Assembly: GCA_023334545.1 (NCBI GenBank)
Contig: JAADVB010000115.1
Location: 1-55,392 of the forward strand
From: Salisapilia sapeloensis
Lineage: Eukaryota; Oomycota; Peronosporomycetes; Peronosporales; Salisapiliaceae
Length of the DNA stretch: 55,392 nt
Direction: 5' to 3'
Both the position numbers and the translations under genes were made by a program. The notes beneath the pieces were generated by a model that saw only the letters and a program-made list of their open reading frames with translations, ran no database searches and was not told the origin of the DNA. Every line of letters begins with the position of its first letter. The stretch's first letter is position 1. This document shows, one piece after another, positions 19,256-30,523 of the stretch.

Positions 19256-21109
19256 ATGCTATTGAGGCGATGGCCGAAGCGATTGCCAAGGGCTACTAGC
19301 TCAGTTTTGCAATTGCAACGAACAAAAGTAGCTGCATTTACTCCGAGATCTGCTTCATTCAGTACCCAGGTAGATCCTATTGAAGAAGACACGATCTATG
19401 CACTGTCGTCGGCAGAAGGCAAGGCTGGTGTAGCCGTCATCCGTGTCTCTGGACCTCAGGCCAATAACTGCTTATTGGAGCTAACGAACAAAACGAAGAG
19501 CAAAGACTCGTTGCCAAAAGCAAGATTGTAAGCATAATGAAGCACTTTATATCTACTAGAAACTAATCGAAAGACTATCGTCTCTAGAGCATCGCTTCGA
19601 AAGCTATACCACCCAACGACAAAGCAGCATCTAGACGATGCACTAGCTATCCGATTTCCTCAACCTAATAGGTATATACATGCGTCACTCATGTCATGTT
19701 TAGCATCTTACAGGTTTCTATACAGTTTTACTGGCGAAGACGTTGTCGAATTGCATGTACATGGTAGCGTTGCAGTCGTCTCTGGTGTACTAGACGCGAT
19801 CAGCCACATGCCGGTATGCACTACTGGTCTTCAATTATAAAAAGAGCGATATTGAACTGCTTGTATAAATGTAGAATTGCCGTCTCGCAGATGCTGGTGA
19901 GTTCACCGAGCGCGCTTTTGACAACCACAAGATGGACCTCGTTCAAGTGGAGGCACTTGCAGATCTGCTTAGTGCAGAGACAGAGATGCAGCGGGGTCAA
20001 GCTCTTCGACAGCTTTCGGGGGAAGTTGGTGATCTTTTTGAAGCCTGGCGTCTGGAGCTTATCCGGTGTTTGGCGCACACAGAGGCACTTATCGATTTTG
20101 GGGATGATGAAGATGATGTGACTGACGCAGCCTATGATGCTGCTATTCAAAGGTGCAGTTAATCGCTTGAGTTCTATCGCGCGTGTATCTAACTTTTTAG
20201 TAGAGTAAGAGCTTTGGCAGACTCCATTCGGTCTCATCTGGAAGACGGACGTAAGGGCGAAATCCTACGCTCTGGTGTCCAAGTTGCGATCGTCGGGCCT
20301 CCAAATGCTGGTAAGAGCAGTCTTTTGAACGCTCTGGCGAGACGACCTGCAGCTATCGTGTCGTCCATCGCTGGTACAACCAGAGACATTGTTCAAGTGC
20401 CTCTGAATATTGGAGGCTACCCTGTTATCGTCAGTGACACGGCTGGACTTCGAGAAGCGCAGGATGATATTGAGAAAGAAGGTGTGCTAAGGGCACAAAA
20501 GGCAGCTAATGAATCGGATATTCAGGTCATTATGATGGACATTCAGGTATGTTTTCATAACGGTGTGCATATTTAACGGAATCTCATGTCGCGCGTAGAA
20601 CGTCGCGGAGCTAAAAGGTTCAGATTACAAACCATATCTGGATAGCGGGGCGATTGTCGTGCTGAATAAGAGTGATCAATTGGACGAAATCTCTGTTAGT
20701 GCCGCACTCGATTCCCTCCAGCTCAGAGACACAACTACTGTCCATGTTACGTCTTGTAGCAACGGACATGGCATCGATTCCTTTGTATCTGCCTTGGCCA
20801 CGTCTGTTCAAAACAAGTACGACTTCCAAAGTACCTAGAGTTTTTAATGTGTTTAACGTATATTGTAGATTGCAAGGATCTGGTGACAGCGCAGTTCAGC
20901 AAGCTGCAATAGTGACTCGAGCTAGGCATCGAGAGAACCTGAGTCAATGCTTGCAGCATTTGGAGCAGTTTCTATCTGATCCAAATCAAAGTGAAGTTGC
21001 GGCGGAAGACTTGCGTCGTGCTGTCCAGAGCATCGGCCGCATCTTGGGACGGGTGGATGTAGAAGACGTTCTGGATGTACTCTTTTCAGACTTTTGCATC
21101 GGCAAATAG
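19256..21109 (+). CDS. Mitochondrial tRNA-modification GTPase MnmE (MSS1/GTPBP3)
   Basis: Seven exons: 19256-19527, 19588-19671, 19714-19813, 19875-20152, 20201-20546, 20599-20816 and 20869-21109, 512 residues. A leader rich in Arg and lacking acids ([17 protein letters not shown]) indicates mitochondria. The N-terminal folate-binding domain ([40 protein letters not shown]) is followed by the G domain: [36 protein letters not shown]. The protein ends with FCIGK, whose Cys is required for catalysis. With MnmG/MTO1 it makes the 5-taurinomethyl or carboxymethylaminomethyl uridine at the tRNA wobble position. All catalytic motifs are intact. Confidence 0.95.
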
Positions 21110-21131
21110 AATATATTCGTTTTTCTACCTA

Positions 21132-22822
21132 CTAGTATTTAAACTTGGGCTCTGGCTGTGGGATCGGCGCGTGCGATACAGTTGCCTCATGGGACATTTC
21201 ATAAAGTACCATCCACCTCGGTTTCTTCCCTTTCTTGGCCTTGTATGCGCTTTTCTTCCTCTTCTTCTCTTCCAATTGAAACTTGAGCCAGTCCAAGTAG
21301 TCTTGCTTGACCTATAGCATTCATCCAGTATCAGCAGACGCCAAAGAGTTTATTACATGTAAAATAAGCGGACATCTTGACGCCATTGCTGGTACTCGTC
21401 TTCGTTAAAGTCAATTTGCCATCGACGAGGATCACCATCGGATTGCGTTGGGTTTGTCACATCCATTATCGTGGGAAGAGCACTACTTTTCTTTGAAATG
21501 CTCTTTGTTGACTCTAGTCGAGGCAAACTTTCGATAGAATTGTTGCGTTGGCTGAGGCTGAGGGCAGAGCCAGACAAATTTCGTATAGCGCGAATAATTC
21601 GAAAGCTGTTGTGACTGCTCTTGGAAAAGAAATTCTACTTCTGTACTTAGCCTCTGTAGGTTAATCGAAGATAGATGTAGGAGTGCTTACGTGACTAGAA
21701 ACTCGATCAAAGTTGTTTGCTTCTCGAAACATCCGTCGTTGTTGCTACACATCGCCATTTAGATGCGGAGACTATTCATGATCTAAAAGAAGATCGGGTT
21801 CTCTCAAACTTACCAACTTCATATCTTCATCCTCATCGTCGGATATTTCCACAGACATTGCTCTCTATCCACACATAGAAACATAACTATTAGCAGTGGT
21901 TGACATGACAAGGCACTTATTTACCGTTCTTCTGCGCTCATATAGGTGTACGGTTTTCTTGCTCTTTCTTCTCGCATCCGATGTATCCTCTAATTCATCT
22001 CGAGGAGTTTCGACATGGTAATCTATGACATCGTCGTATTCCGCCTTCTTCTTCGATGGCTCCTCCAACAGAGCTTCCGTAATCTAATGCAGCAACATGG
22101 CGTCAAGTATCTATAGCAACTCGTTACTTGTAAAGACCAACTTTTTCAATGTCGTGATAACTGATGACACGAGGCAAACTGAGAAAGAAGCTGAGTGTTT
22201 GAGCGAGGCGTAACGCACTCTTTTTCGCGGACTGCTTTCGCGACCGCCGTTTCTTGTCTTTTCGATTCTTGGAGGCAGAAGCCTCTCCACTTTGCTTCCG
22301 TTCGGATTGCTTGACCGACTTCTTAAATTGATCGTATTCCATCTCTAGCTGAACACTACCGGGAAGCACATCCACGCACTTATCTCCATCTTTTTCATTG
22401 CGCTCGTCTATAATGCTGTCTTCTGAACTGCTACTGTCATCGCTGCTACCATCCTCCGATTCGCTTGATATGAGCTCTTCCTCTGTCAGAATGCGAGCTG
22501 AATTGTCTGCAATCTTCTGCATTGCCAGAGACCGAGTTCTTTGGAGCAGAGTTTCAATCTGACTATCTAGCGTTAGCTCTAGAGTTTTGTTTCCTCCTTC
22601 GTCACTAGAGCCTTCGCTACTACTGTCCTCATCAGAGTTGTACCCTATAGCCGGTAGTTTCCGAGGTGTCCTAGACTTTGGACGGTAGCCTGCATATTAT
22701 CCATGCATAAATCTACGGCTCTACAGGTACTAGATGCAAAATACAATACGATATTTCAGCGCATTCACTTGATCTAAAGCTTTTTCCACTCGCTCGTGCT
22801 TATCATCGCCAAATCCGTCCAT
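21132..22822 (-). CDS. Acidic/basic low-complexity nuclear-type protein, unknown (exon joins partly uncertain)
   Basis: Multi-exon gene starting at ATG 22822 (exon 1 22822-22750; exon 2 from 22689) and ending at TAG 21132. Recognisable stretches are an acidic Ser-rich region (SSESEDGSSDDSSSSEDS), a Lys/Arg block (KNRKDKKRRSRKQSAKKS), LEEPSKKKAEYDDVIDY, and a final exon with YLDWLKFQLEEKKRKK and PRWMVLYEMSHEATVSHAP. Two junctions, near 22120 and 21375, do not close with a standard GT donor in the right phase, so length (about 480 residues) is approximate. Composition suggests a nuclear protein. I do not recognise a family. Confidence 0.55.
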
Positions 22823-22903
22823 GATCAAGGCTCCTACGACGTTTCAACTGCCGCTGGTATCTTATCGCGCCCTTTAAACTTCAAGATACGCCTCCCCATA
22901 GCC

Positions 22904-23921
22904 ATGCTGTCTGCTCCGTCGATCCACGCCTTGTGCCTCGGAGCTGTGGCTCTGTGGCTTACCATGTGCTCTCTCGGCCCTTTGGACCAAAAGTGGACGT
23001 GGAAAGATGCCGCCTTCATCGTCGGAGTCATGTTTACTGCGTTTTACGGTGGCAAAACGGTGAGCAACAGCAAGCATCTAGCACAAGAGTCGCACCGAGA
23101 CATGCGCCGAAATGGTATCTTTGTGCTAGTTCACTGTTAGCTCTAGTCTTGTATTTACTAGTGACTGCAGTACCGCCAATTGAAAATCTTGATCTTTTCC
23201 ATGGAGATGATATGGACATCTCCCGAAACAAAGTCACCTGCCTCTTCTTCTTCGTACGACGTATCTTGACCAAGCTGATCTTCATGTACTTATAAAGATT
23301 TGTTATGTGTAGGGAACGTGGTGTCCACATTCTCGTAAAGCCTTGAAGATGCTACATGATTTTAAGGAAGCTAATGTGAATGGAGGTAGTCTTGATCCAT
23401 CCTGGCCATGTATCATACGCTTTGCATATAACATAGTGTCGCTGTGGTCTAGAGCTGCAAGTGCTCGCATTGACACAAGAAACTCGTGAAGAGTTGAAAG
23501 TCTATGCCGAGAAAGGATCGGATGCCAGTGACTATATCCCTCTGGACAGTCTCAACTTTACCATCGGGATAGAAGACGGGAGCGCTGCTAAAGAGTATCT
23601 TTCATGCCACTACCCACATAGCTTCTATGCTTACCAAATTTCCTCTTTAGCTACCTCGTCCGATTCAAACTTCTCTACAACTTTCCTATCCTCTTTGTCA
23701 TCGACAAAAGCCAAACGATTGCTTGGTATGGTGATCCTCTAGCAAGTGAAACCCAGGTACTGCATTACCTCCTAGTCGCACGAGTACTAAGGCCACTGAC
23801 ACTTTGGACGAACCTACAGGCTGCCATCCAAACGGCTTTACTAGAAGAGGATTACATCCCACTCGCTTCTGACAAGCACGACGCTTCAAAATTGGACTAT
23901 GTCAAATGTCCTGGTGGATAA
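22904..23921 (+). CDS. Membrane-anchored thioredoxin-fold protein with WCPHS active site
   Basis: Six exons: 22904-23114, 23171-23253, 23313-23385, 23453-23594, 23651-23756 and 23820-23921, 238 residues. The N-terminus has two hydrophobic helices (ALCLGAVALWLTMCSLG, AAFIVGVMFTAFYGG). The redoxin part starts at VPPIENLDLF and has VTCLFFFGTWCPHSRKALKM, then the cis-proline strand region (NFPILFVIDKSQTIAWYGDP). The active site is CPHS: the resolving Cys of CxxC is Ser, so a monothiol or peroxiredoxin/AhpC-like mechanism is expected. Without splicing at 23115 another helix (ALVLYLLVTAV) would be retained, but the frame then stops. It is convergent with the PfkB gene. Confidence 0.72.
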
Positions 23922-23998
23922 ATGCAAGGAGCGAAAGCAGAAATGATAAAGACAACACTCAATCGAATGAAACAGCAATTGCATTTAGGATCGTTGAT

Positions 23999-25021
23999 TT
24001 AGTTAGACGATTCATTTTCTATACCTTCCTCCACCAAGCGCTTCACTTCCTCGTCGCTCACTGGATCTGCACAAGCTCCCATCTTCGAAACACACTGTGC
24101 AGCAGTGGCACAGCCCCACTTCAAAGCAGTTGCCACATCCCCGTTGCTGCTCTTCCAAGACAGGAGGAATCCCGAATTGAAGGAATCACCTGCACCCGTT
24201 ACATCCACGACTTGGCTCTTGTAGCTCTGCTGTGTCCACTCTTGCTTAGTCTTTGTACACAAAGCCCTCGCACCTCCTTTGCCGATTTTGATGACGACAA
24301 GACCGGAGACACGAGCAGCAAAGTACTGCATTGCTTCGTCCACACTAGACGCACCAGCGATATGCATAGCCTCTACTTCATTCGGCATAATCAGATCGAC
24401 GAGTGGAAGTAGTTCTGAGAGACCTTGCCATTGTTCTGTCGAGTCATAGTTTGTATCCAACGAGATTGTAGCTCCATTGGATTTCGCTTGCTGCAGGATC
24501 GGCTGCAGATAGCCCTGCAGTTTCGGGCAGCTGTAGAAACCTCCGATGTGTATATGTTCTGCCTGTAAAAGTCTCTCTTGGTCGATATGATCAGTGGCGT
24601 ATTCACGAGCTGCACCGTAGTACGTTACAAAGCTACGGTCGTGCACTCCACTCAGGACGATGCAAACTCCTGTTGGATGTTCAGTCGTGGGAGAAGAGAG
24701 TTCAATGTGGTTGTCCTTGAGATGTTTCTTTAAGACATCGCCGAATGCATCCGAGCCGACCAACGAATGCAACTCTACTTGAAATGAATGAGTGTTACGC
24801 CCGAGCGTTGCGAGGTGGGTGCTTGTATTCAAAGCGGAGCCTCCAGGCTGTAATTGGATCGGTCGATTGCACTCCACATCCCCACCCCATTTGGGAAGCT
24901 GCTCATGGCCTAAAGTACCAGCAACAACATCTACAAAAGCGTCTCCAACGACGGCGAAGCGCACCATCCTGCCACAAGGCACACAAATCGGTTTCATGCT
25001 CATCATAATGTTTTGCACCAT
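23999..25021 (-). CDS. PfkB-family carbohydrate kinase (ribokinase-like)
   Basis: Single exon, 340 residues. The fold is clear: AVVGDAFVDVVAG at the N-terminus, GGSALNTSTHLATLG (first PfkB signature with the sugar-binding Asn), SLVGSDAFGDVLKK, and near the C-terminus DVTGAGDSFNSGFL, which contains the anion hole GAGD and the catalytic base Asp. Substrate cannot be told from sequence alone; ribokinase, fructokinase and adenosine kinase branches share these features. The first Met is at 25021; an internal Met (MVRFAVVGDAF) directly before strand 1 is an alternative start. The leader MVQNIMMSMKPICVPCG has no obvious targeting function. Confidence 0.9.
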   Translation of the reverse strand: MVQNIMMSMKPICVPCGRMVRFAVVGDAFVDVVAGTLGHEQLPKWGGDVECNRPIQLQPGGSALNTSTHLATLGRNTHSFQVELHSLVGSDAFGDVLKKHLKDNHIELSSPTTEHPTGVCIVLSGVHDRSFVTYYGAAREYATDHIDQERLLQAEHIHIGGFYSCPKLQGYLQPILQQAKSNGATISLDTNYDSTEQWQGLSELLPLVDLIMPNEVEAMHIAGASSVDEAMQYFAARVSGLVVIKIGKGGARALCTKTKQEWTQQSYKSQVVDVTGAGDSFNSGFLLSWKSSNGDVATALKWGCATAAQCVSKMGACADPVSDEEVKRLVEEGIENESSN

Positions 25022-25068
25022 GTAACGGTTATGGCGATATAACTGAAGTAGGTGTCAGATCTGGATCA

Positions 25069-27279
25069 CTAGTTCAACATGTTGTTTACGTCTGATGGTG
25101 AAGGCAAAGATAGATGAACAATAGCTAGGTTTCCATCGGAGAGTCCACAAAGAATCACGTCTTCTTCTGTCCAATATTCTAGACATACTATCTGCGAATG
25201 AAGACTATGCTTCAAAACGTCAGGATGCATAAAATGATGCCGGATAGAAGTGGTTGTACCTCGTGCGATATATAGCTTTGCCTTGTGATTCGTGTCCATC
25301 TATAATCTCATTTTCGGTGTAATCCCATACAGCGATATTCCCAGTAGTTGTTCCGCTGATGATATGACCACTGGATGGCGTAAGTTTTAAATCAACGATT
25401 GCATCCACTGAATCATCACTGTGGCCTCTATCATTGCTGCTCTTCTTAAAAGCATGGTTGGATCCGAGTTTCGTCAGTTTATACATATCCGATCGGTCAC
25501 AGCCATTCCAAATGAAAATATTTCCATCTTCGCTAGCTGAAAAAAGAAAGCATCCATCCAAGCAGAGAGCATTGACAGAGTCGGAGTGTCCTTCGAGCAC
25601 CTTAAGCATCACTCGTCGTTCAAAATCCCAAATCTAGTCGTATCATCACTCTCATTTAATATTAGTGTCGAGCTAAATATTTCGTATTTACCACGATATG
25701 GCCTGAGCTATACCCACTGAAGATAGTTGCTTCAGTCGAAGACTGACTGAAGAAGGCATTTGAAAACGCAATTGCAGACACGTCTCCACAAATGTCAGCT
25801 ATACTCTCTGGTGCAGAAATGGTTGCTTTGATCACTAACCCAGTGGAGGTGATCTCCATGATGGTTATTTTATCTTCTTCGTCCCCACACAATACAAATT
25901 CTTCTTTTTCAATTGTCCCATCTAGTCATGGGTGGCATTTATTTAGTTCGAGTCTTCACTTACAAGAGATACGAACAAACGAAAGACTTACATGCCATGC
26001 ATGTGATCGCAGTGGTAATCCAGAGTTTTTGCGATCGATGGTATAGGCCTGAGGCAGCATTCCATACCTTGACTTGACCATCTTCGTGTCCTGTCACGAG
26101 GTTATTGCAAGCACTAGCTAGGATCATGCACGTTATGCTGGACTCTTTTTCCTCGAAACAATGCGTCGCCTGCATGCTTGGAGACTCCCAGCATTTCAAT
26201 CTCCGATCACGCGATGCAGTATAGAAATACCGTCTAGGATCTTCCAGATCAGCCCCACCGTCTTCGTTCTGCTGCCGATGTGGAGATAAACAAGGCGATT
26301 CGTGTGGCATAGGAACGACACCAACAATGGCATCATGATGACCTTCCAACGTAACTCTTCCTTCTTCTCGATCGATATCATTGCTCATAAAAGTACTCGG
26401 ATTTCCATATAAAACAGCATCATACTCTCCGAAACAAAAGCAGTCAATTATTGCTTCCTTGTCATAGACATCAGCAGTCACCAGCTTGCGGATCACTCGA
26501 TCGTTGGTATCGTCTGCTAAGAAAATGTTCCCATCAATATCGCCGAGCAATAGCTTGTGCGCAACGTCATCCCAAGCGCAACTCGTAAACCGCTTTTCGT
26601 TCGGATTGTTAATGCAAGCAAGGGGTTGCCCTGTTGCTTTCTCCATCACTATGGCCTTGCCATCAAAAGCAAGCGATATCACATACCCTTTGCTTGGTAC
26701 AAAAGCCAGTCGATGGATACCATACGAGTGGAGTTTTACAGCAGGTCCATTCTGTTCAAACTGAGGCATGTGCGTCTTTTGCATCGTATACGAATCGACC
26801 GTGCTATCACTAGATGTCTGGTCCAAGGATATGCTATAGATCGATACTCTTCCACCGGAATCTCCAACGTATAAATTCTTGCAAAGCCCATTCGAGAGGC
26901 ACAAGCTACTTGGCCAAGCACTTGAGCCAAAACGAATAGTTTGCAGTGCTGCAAAGCGTGGATAGACCAATGCACTACGACGGCTTTGAGTAGTGCTCCA
27001 AATCCGCACGGTGCCGTCCGTGCTGCAACTGGCAATTCCGTGCACAGTGTCCTGTACATAGCACTTGACAGACAGGATCGAACCTTCATGACCAATGAGT
27101 CGTTGAACAAGCCGTTTATCTTTGGCTGTGGCATCGAGTGCGATGCTGTTGCTGGTGTTGCCTTGCCACGGGTCCCACACGACAATCGATCGATCAGCAG
27201 AACCAGACACTAGTAACTCGGTCACAGGGCTGTAGTCCATTACCAGCACGGGACCGACGTGACTTCGTAGTACGATAGC
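25069..27279 (-). CDS. Long WD40-repeat protein (N-terminal exons unresolved)
   Basis: Four coding exons are well defined: 27279-25992, 25921-25692, 25633-25260 and 25204-25069, giving 675 residues in one frame. At least nine WD-type blades are visible, for example LLVSGSADRSIVVWDPW, GIASCSTDGTVRIWSTTQ, FYTASRDRRLKCWES, NNLVTGHEDGQVKVWNA, LFSASEDGNIFIWNG and HIISGTTTGNIAVWDY. The count suggests two propellers. The first exon begins after an acceptor at 27280 in phase 0, so one or more 5' exons are missing from this model. Two-propeller WD proteins of this size are common in flagellar and centriolar complexes (WDR90/POC16 type), but the match is not specific. Confidence 0.75.
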
Positions 27280-27883
27280 CTATGTCTAGTAGATTACAAA
27301 AGGAAGTAGAAGAGTTGTTATATGCCCATACTGGCGGCTGGCGTCGACGCGAAGACAGTGTGTGGTCTCTTCGACAAAGTATCCTCCCATCGCTCTACTC
27401 TTTCCCAATTATCTCACTTATAAACCTTTGCTCGGTATCGAACGAAAGACGCACCAATCCAGCGAATACAGCTCGCTTGTGCACGACATGGAAGCTTGTG
27501 AACTGGTTGTCCTACAGTCACTCGAGTTAACGTGTCGATAGATATGGTAGGACGCCATCGACAGACACCAGTACCTCTCCACCGTCCCGCTTATTCGCAC
27601 TATCGTCAGAAGAAAACACTTCACATGGATCTACAAGCCGCATCTGCACAGTAATCCACTAGTCTAGGTCTGAAACCACCACGTCAATCAAAAAAGGAAC
27701 AGTGTTTGGTTGTATTCTCAGTAGCAGAAACCGATCGCTCCTGTTATATTCACTGAAAGTGGCTCGCCACGTCTTGGTCGCAAGGCGTAGCGAGTGTCGT
27801 CTATAGGTTGGCACTTTACCATCCAAAAGCCAATGTCCCTGGACGGCACAGAACAAACATCGAGTCAACGTCGAGTCGCTCAT
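27280..27883 (-). other. Probable 5' exons of the WD40 gene
   Basis: About 600 bp between the WD40 main exon and the ATAD3 stop. Open minus-strand stretches include one from ATG 27883 (LATKTWRATFSEYNRSDRFL, FLIDVVVSD) and one near 27643 with RLVDPCEVFSSDDSANKRDG followed by a GTACTG donor and TSFHVVHKRAVFAGLVRL. I could not join them to the WD40 exon in a unique phase. If the first ATG is right, the gene starts 3 bp past the ATAD3 stop codon. Confidence 0.4.
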
Positions 27884-27885
27884 CT

Positions 27886-29652
27886 TTATTCCTCCGTGAG
27901 CTTGGCGGCCTGGGCACTCACGTCGCCACCCATGGCACCCAGCCACATGCCCTTCTGCTGATGGGCATCGAGATGGTGCTCCAACACGGTCTCCATCATC
28001 TCCTTGGTAAAGTTCGTGCTGGACGAACCGTACGCCGCGGCCTGGAACGCAATCACGAGCTTAGAGATCTCACGACCAGAGAAGCCTTCAATGCGCTTGG
28101 CGGCATCTTCCAGCACCTTGTCGTCAATGTCATCCTCCACGTGGATCTTGGCGGCACGACGAGGCGGGTTCACCAAGTACTTGTTAAAGTACTGACGCAG
28201 CATACGCAGACGCTCGCCCTCGCCCGGGAGCTCGAACGGCACCATCTCATCGATACGATCGTTGATGGCCCAGTCGAACTGCTCCGGCTGGTTACTCGCG
28301 AAGACGATCATAAACTTGTCACTCGCTTCACCCGTTCGGTACAGGAAGGCGTTCAACGAGTTACGCAAGTCTTCACTCATGCTCGTACCGCTACGCTTCT
28401 GGAGGAAGGCGTCGGCTTCATCGACAAAGAGCAGCAGACCGCGACGAGAGTGCTGCGCCCAGTCGAAGAGCTTGTGGATCTCCGTCACACCTTCACGTCC
28501 AAGAGGAGCGACGTCACCACCGGTCAGGATAGCGTACTCGAGACCAGAGTGCTTGGCCAAGGCCTTGGCGAAAAGCGTCTTACCCGTACCAGGAGGACCG
28601 TGGAGGAGCAAGTGACGGAAGGGCGCGCGGTTCTTCTTGGTGTTGGCGGTAGCGACCGCGACGCTGCGCAAGCGTTCATCCAACTTGGGCTCCAAGACGA
28701 CTCCCTGCAGAGCGTCTGTGGCAGACTTGCCAAAGTTCAAAGCTCTCTTGGCCGTGGATAGAGGGTGTCCGACGGCCTGGCCGATGGACTGACGAGAGGT
28801 CTCTCGCACGAGCGATGGCTTGCCCATTCTCGCTTCCACATACTTGCCAGCCACGTTCGTCGACACCTTGGCGGTGTAAATACCGACAGCAAGAGCCGTT
28901 AGCGACGCCACGGTAGCCGTCAGCTTCTCACGGTCCTCGACAAAGGCCGACAAGCCACCGCCGATTGTGTTACCAGCCAACTGGATACCCTCCATGACGG
29001 TCTCACGGTACTCCTTGGCCTTGACACGAGCCTCTTCCAAGTGCAGATCGTGGTTCAGACGCTCCTGCTTGATCTTTCCCTCGACCTCGGCGTTCACCTT
29101 GGCCATTTCCGTCTTCTGACGGAGCTCAGCTTCGTACTCGAGCGCCTTGCGCTTGGAGGCTTCTTGTCGAGCAAGCATTTCCTCCTGCTTCTTCATCTCC
29201 TGCTCCTTCATGTGCTTTTGAGCAGCGAGCTGGTCGGCGTACTGCTTGCGCTTGAGCTGATCCTGGTACTGCGCGCGTTGCTGGTTTTGCTTGGTTTCTT
29301 CCTCTAGCGTCTTGCGGCGCTCTTCGCCTTCCTTTTGCACTCGCATGACCTCGTACTGCTTGTACGCCGCTTCCTGCTCTTTAATCTTGGCCTGGTGCTC
29401 CATCTGCTTAGTGCGTTCGCCATCCTTGGCGAGGTTGAAGGCTTCCTTGGCATACCGTGCCTTTTCCAAGTCACGGGCGGCCTTGGCAGCACGCTCCAAC
29501 CCGGTCGGGTCGAAGTTGTATCCATTGTTCGAGTTGCTATTGCTGCCACCGAAGACACCTCCAGACTGTGAGGACGAGTCTGCCGGAGGAGCTTCCTGGC
29601 TGTCATTGCCACCAGCGGCAGGAGAACTAGACTTTCCCCAGCCAGAGAACAT
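27886..29652 (-). CDS. ATAD3: ATAD3 mitochondrial AAA+ ATPase
   Basis: Single exon, 588 residues, the usual ATAD3 size. The N-terminus MFSGWGKSSSP and the stretch NFDPTGLERAAKAARDLEKA are typical. A long coiled coil (residues about 60-220) precedes two short hydrophobic segments (IQLAGNTIGGGLSAFV, ASLTALAVGIYTAKV). The AAA module has Walker A GPPGTGKT, Walker B LLLFVDEADAF, sensor 1 FASNQPE and the arginine finger region NDRIDEMV. ATAD3 sits in the inner mitochondrial membrane, touches the outer membrane and organises nucleoids, cristae and lipid traffic. Codon use is GC-biased, suggesting high expression. It is divergent from a small coiled-coil gene 219 bp away. Confidence 0.96.
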   Translation of the reverse strand: MFSGWGKSSSPAAGGNDSQEAPPADSSSQSGGVFGGSNSNSNNGYNFDPTGLERAAKAARDLEKARYAKEAFNLAKDGERTKQMEHQAKIKEQEAAYKQYEVMRVQKEGEERRKTLEEETKQNQQRAQYQDQLKRKQYADQLAAQKHMKEQEMKKQEEMLARQEASKRKALEYEAELRQKTEMAKVNAEVEGKIKQERLNHDLHLEEARVKAKEYRETVMEGIQLAGNTIGGGLSAFVEDREKLTATVASLTALAVGIYTAKVSTNVAGKYVEARMGKPSLVRETSRQSIGQAVGHPLSTAKRALNFGKSATDALQGVVLEPKLDERLRSVAVATANTKKNRAPFRHLLLHGPPGTGKTLFAKALAKHSGLEYAILTGGDVAPLGREGVTEIHKLFDWAQHSRRGLLLFVDEADAFLQKRSGTSMSEDLRNSLNAFLYRTGEASDKFMIVFASNQPEQFDWAINDRIDEMVPFELPGEGERLRMLRQYFNKYLVNPPRRAAKIHVEDDIDDKVLEDAAKRIEGFSGREISKLVIAFQAAAYGSSSTNFTKEMMETVLEHHLDAHQQKGMWLGAMGGDVSAQAAKLTEE

Positions 29653-29870
29653 GATGTACTAGGTTTGTATGAAGAAAGAGAAGAAGGAAGCAGGAGCAGG
29701 ACACTTGTGCCTGTGGAAGTGCTCCAATTGGATTGTGCAAATGCTTGTGGAAGACGTAGCGGATGTATGGAAATTTTCAGCTCATCTGGTTGGCTGGCAG
29801 TCTTTCACCCGAAAGGAAGTGATGTGGTCCACATAATTGATCGACCATCATTATCGGACATGCGTGATAG

Positions 29871-30503
29871 ATGGACAAACTGAAGGCTTTACTACGCTCG
29901 TCCAAGCGGCTTCCATTGCCCAAAGCTCCTGTATGTGTGTAGATGAATTGCAATATACTTGTAGTAGAAAGTTGTGTTCTGACTGGTGTAATGACGTTTG
30001 GATCGATTGTTAACTGACAGGATTCCAAGGAGCTTGCTCGGGCAGCTACTACGCGGCTTTCGAAATTGAAAGACTCAGCATCCGAGACTGCACGAAGCAA
30101 CCTGAAGAAGAACCAGGAGTATGTCAAATCGGCAACACAGAAGAACATGACATTCATCCAGTCGCAAATGAAAAAGCAAGTGGATCATACGTCCAAATCG
30201 ATTCAGAAGAAACAACAGTTGCTACGAGCACAGTCTGCAGATTACATCGACAGTGCTAAAGACAAGTTCCAAACCTCTGCCAAATCAAGTGCACAGTACG
30301 TACGGCAGACGTCGTCCAACGTCAGAGATCGAGTCGATCCACGCGCTGGCATCAAGCGGATGATCAACCGTTTCATCGGTGTCGGTCTCGCAGCTGTCTT
30401 CCTCTATGGAGTCGGAAGCGCCACACCAGGAGCTGTGAGCAAGTACTATCTCGAACAGGCAAAGCGGCAGGCAGAGGACCAAGTTGAACGTAAATGGGAA
30501 TAA
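29871..30503 (+). CDS. Small mitochondrial-looking coiled-coil protein with one TM helix, unknown
   Basis: Two exons, 29871-29930 and 30021-30503 (90-bp intron, GTATGT donor), 180 residues. The first 20 residues (DKLKALLRSSKRLPLPKAP) are basic. A helical, Lys/Gln/Ser-rich stretch (residues 20-110) follows, with repeats like KKNQEYVKSATQKNMTF. One transmembrane helix (FIGVGLAAVFLYGVG) precedes a charged helical tail. No family recognised. Its divergent position next to ATAD3 and its amphipathic, membrane-tethered build fit a mitochondrial membrane role, but this is inference. Confidence 0.65.
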
Positions 30504-30523
30504 AGCCAAATATAATGAAAGAA

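Noticed and set aside
23115-23140. 26-bp intron in the thioredoxin-like gene
   Set aside because: It is too short for spliceosomal removal. A 56-bp intron (23115-23170) with a better acceptor keeps the frame.
27808-28761. 317-codon plus-strand open frame opposite ATAD3
   Set aside because: It is a long shadow frame produced by the biased codons of ATAD3. Its amino-acid pattern (His/Arg/Leu/Thr-rich) matches no fold and it has no independent support.
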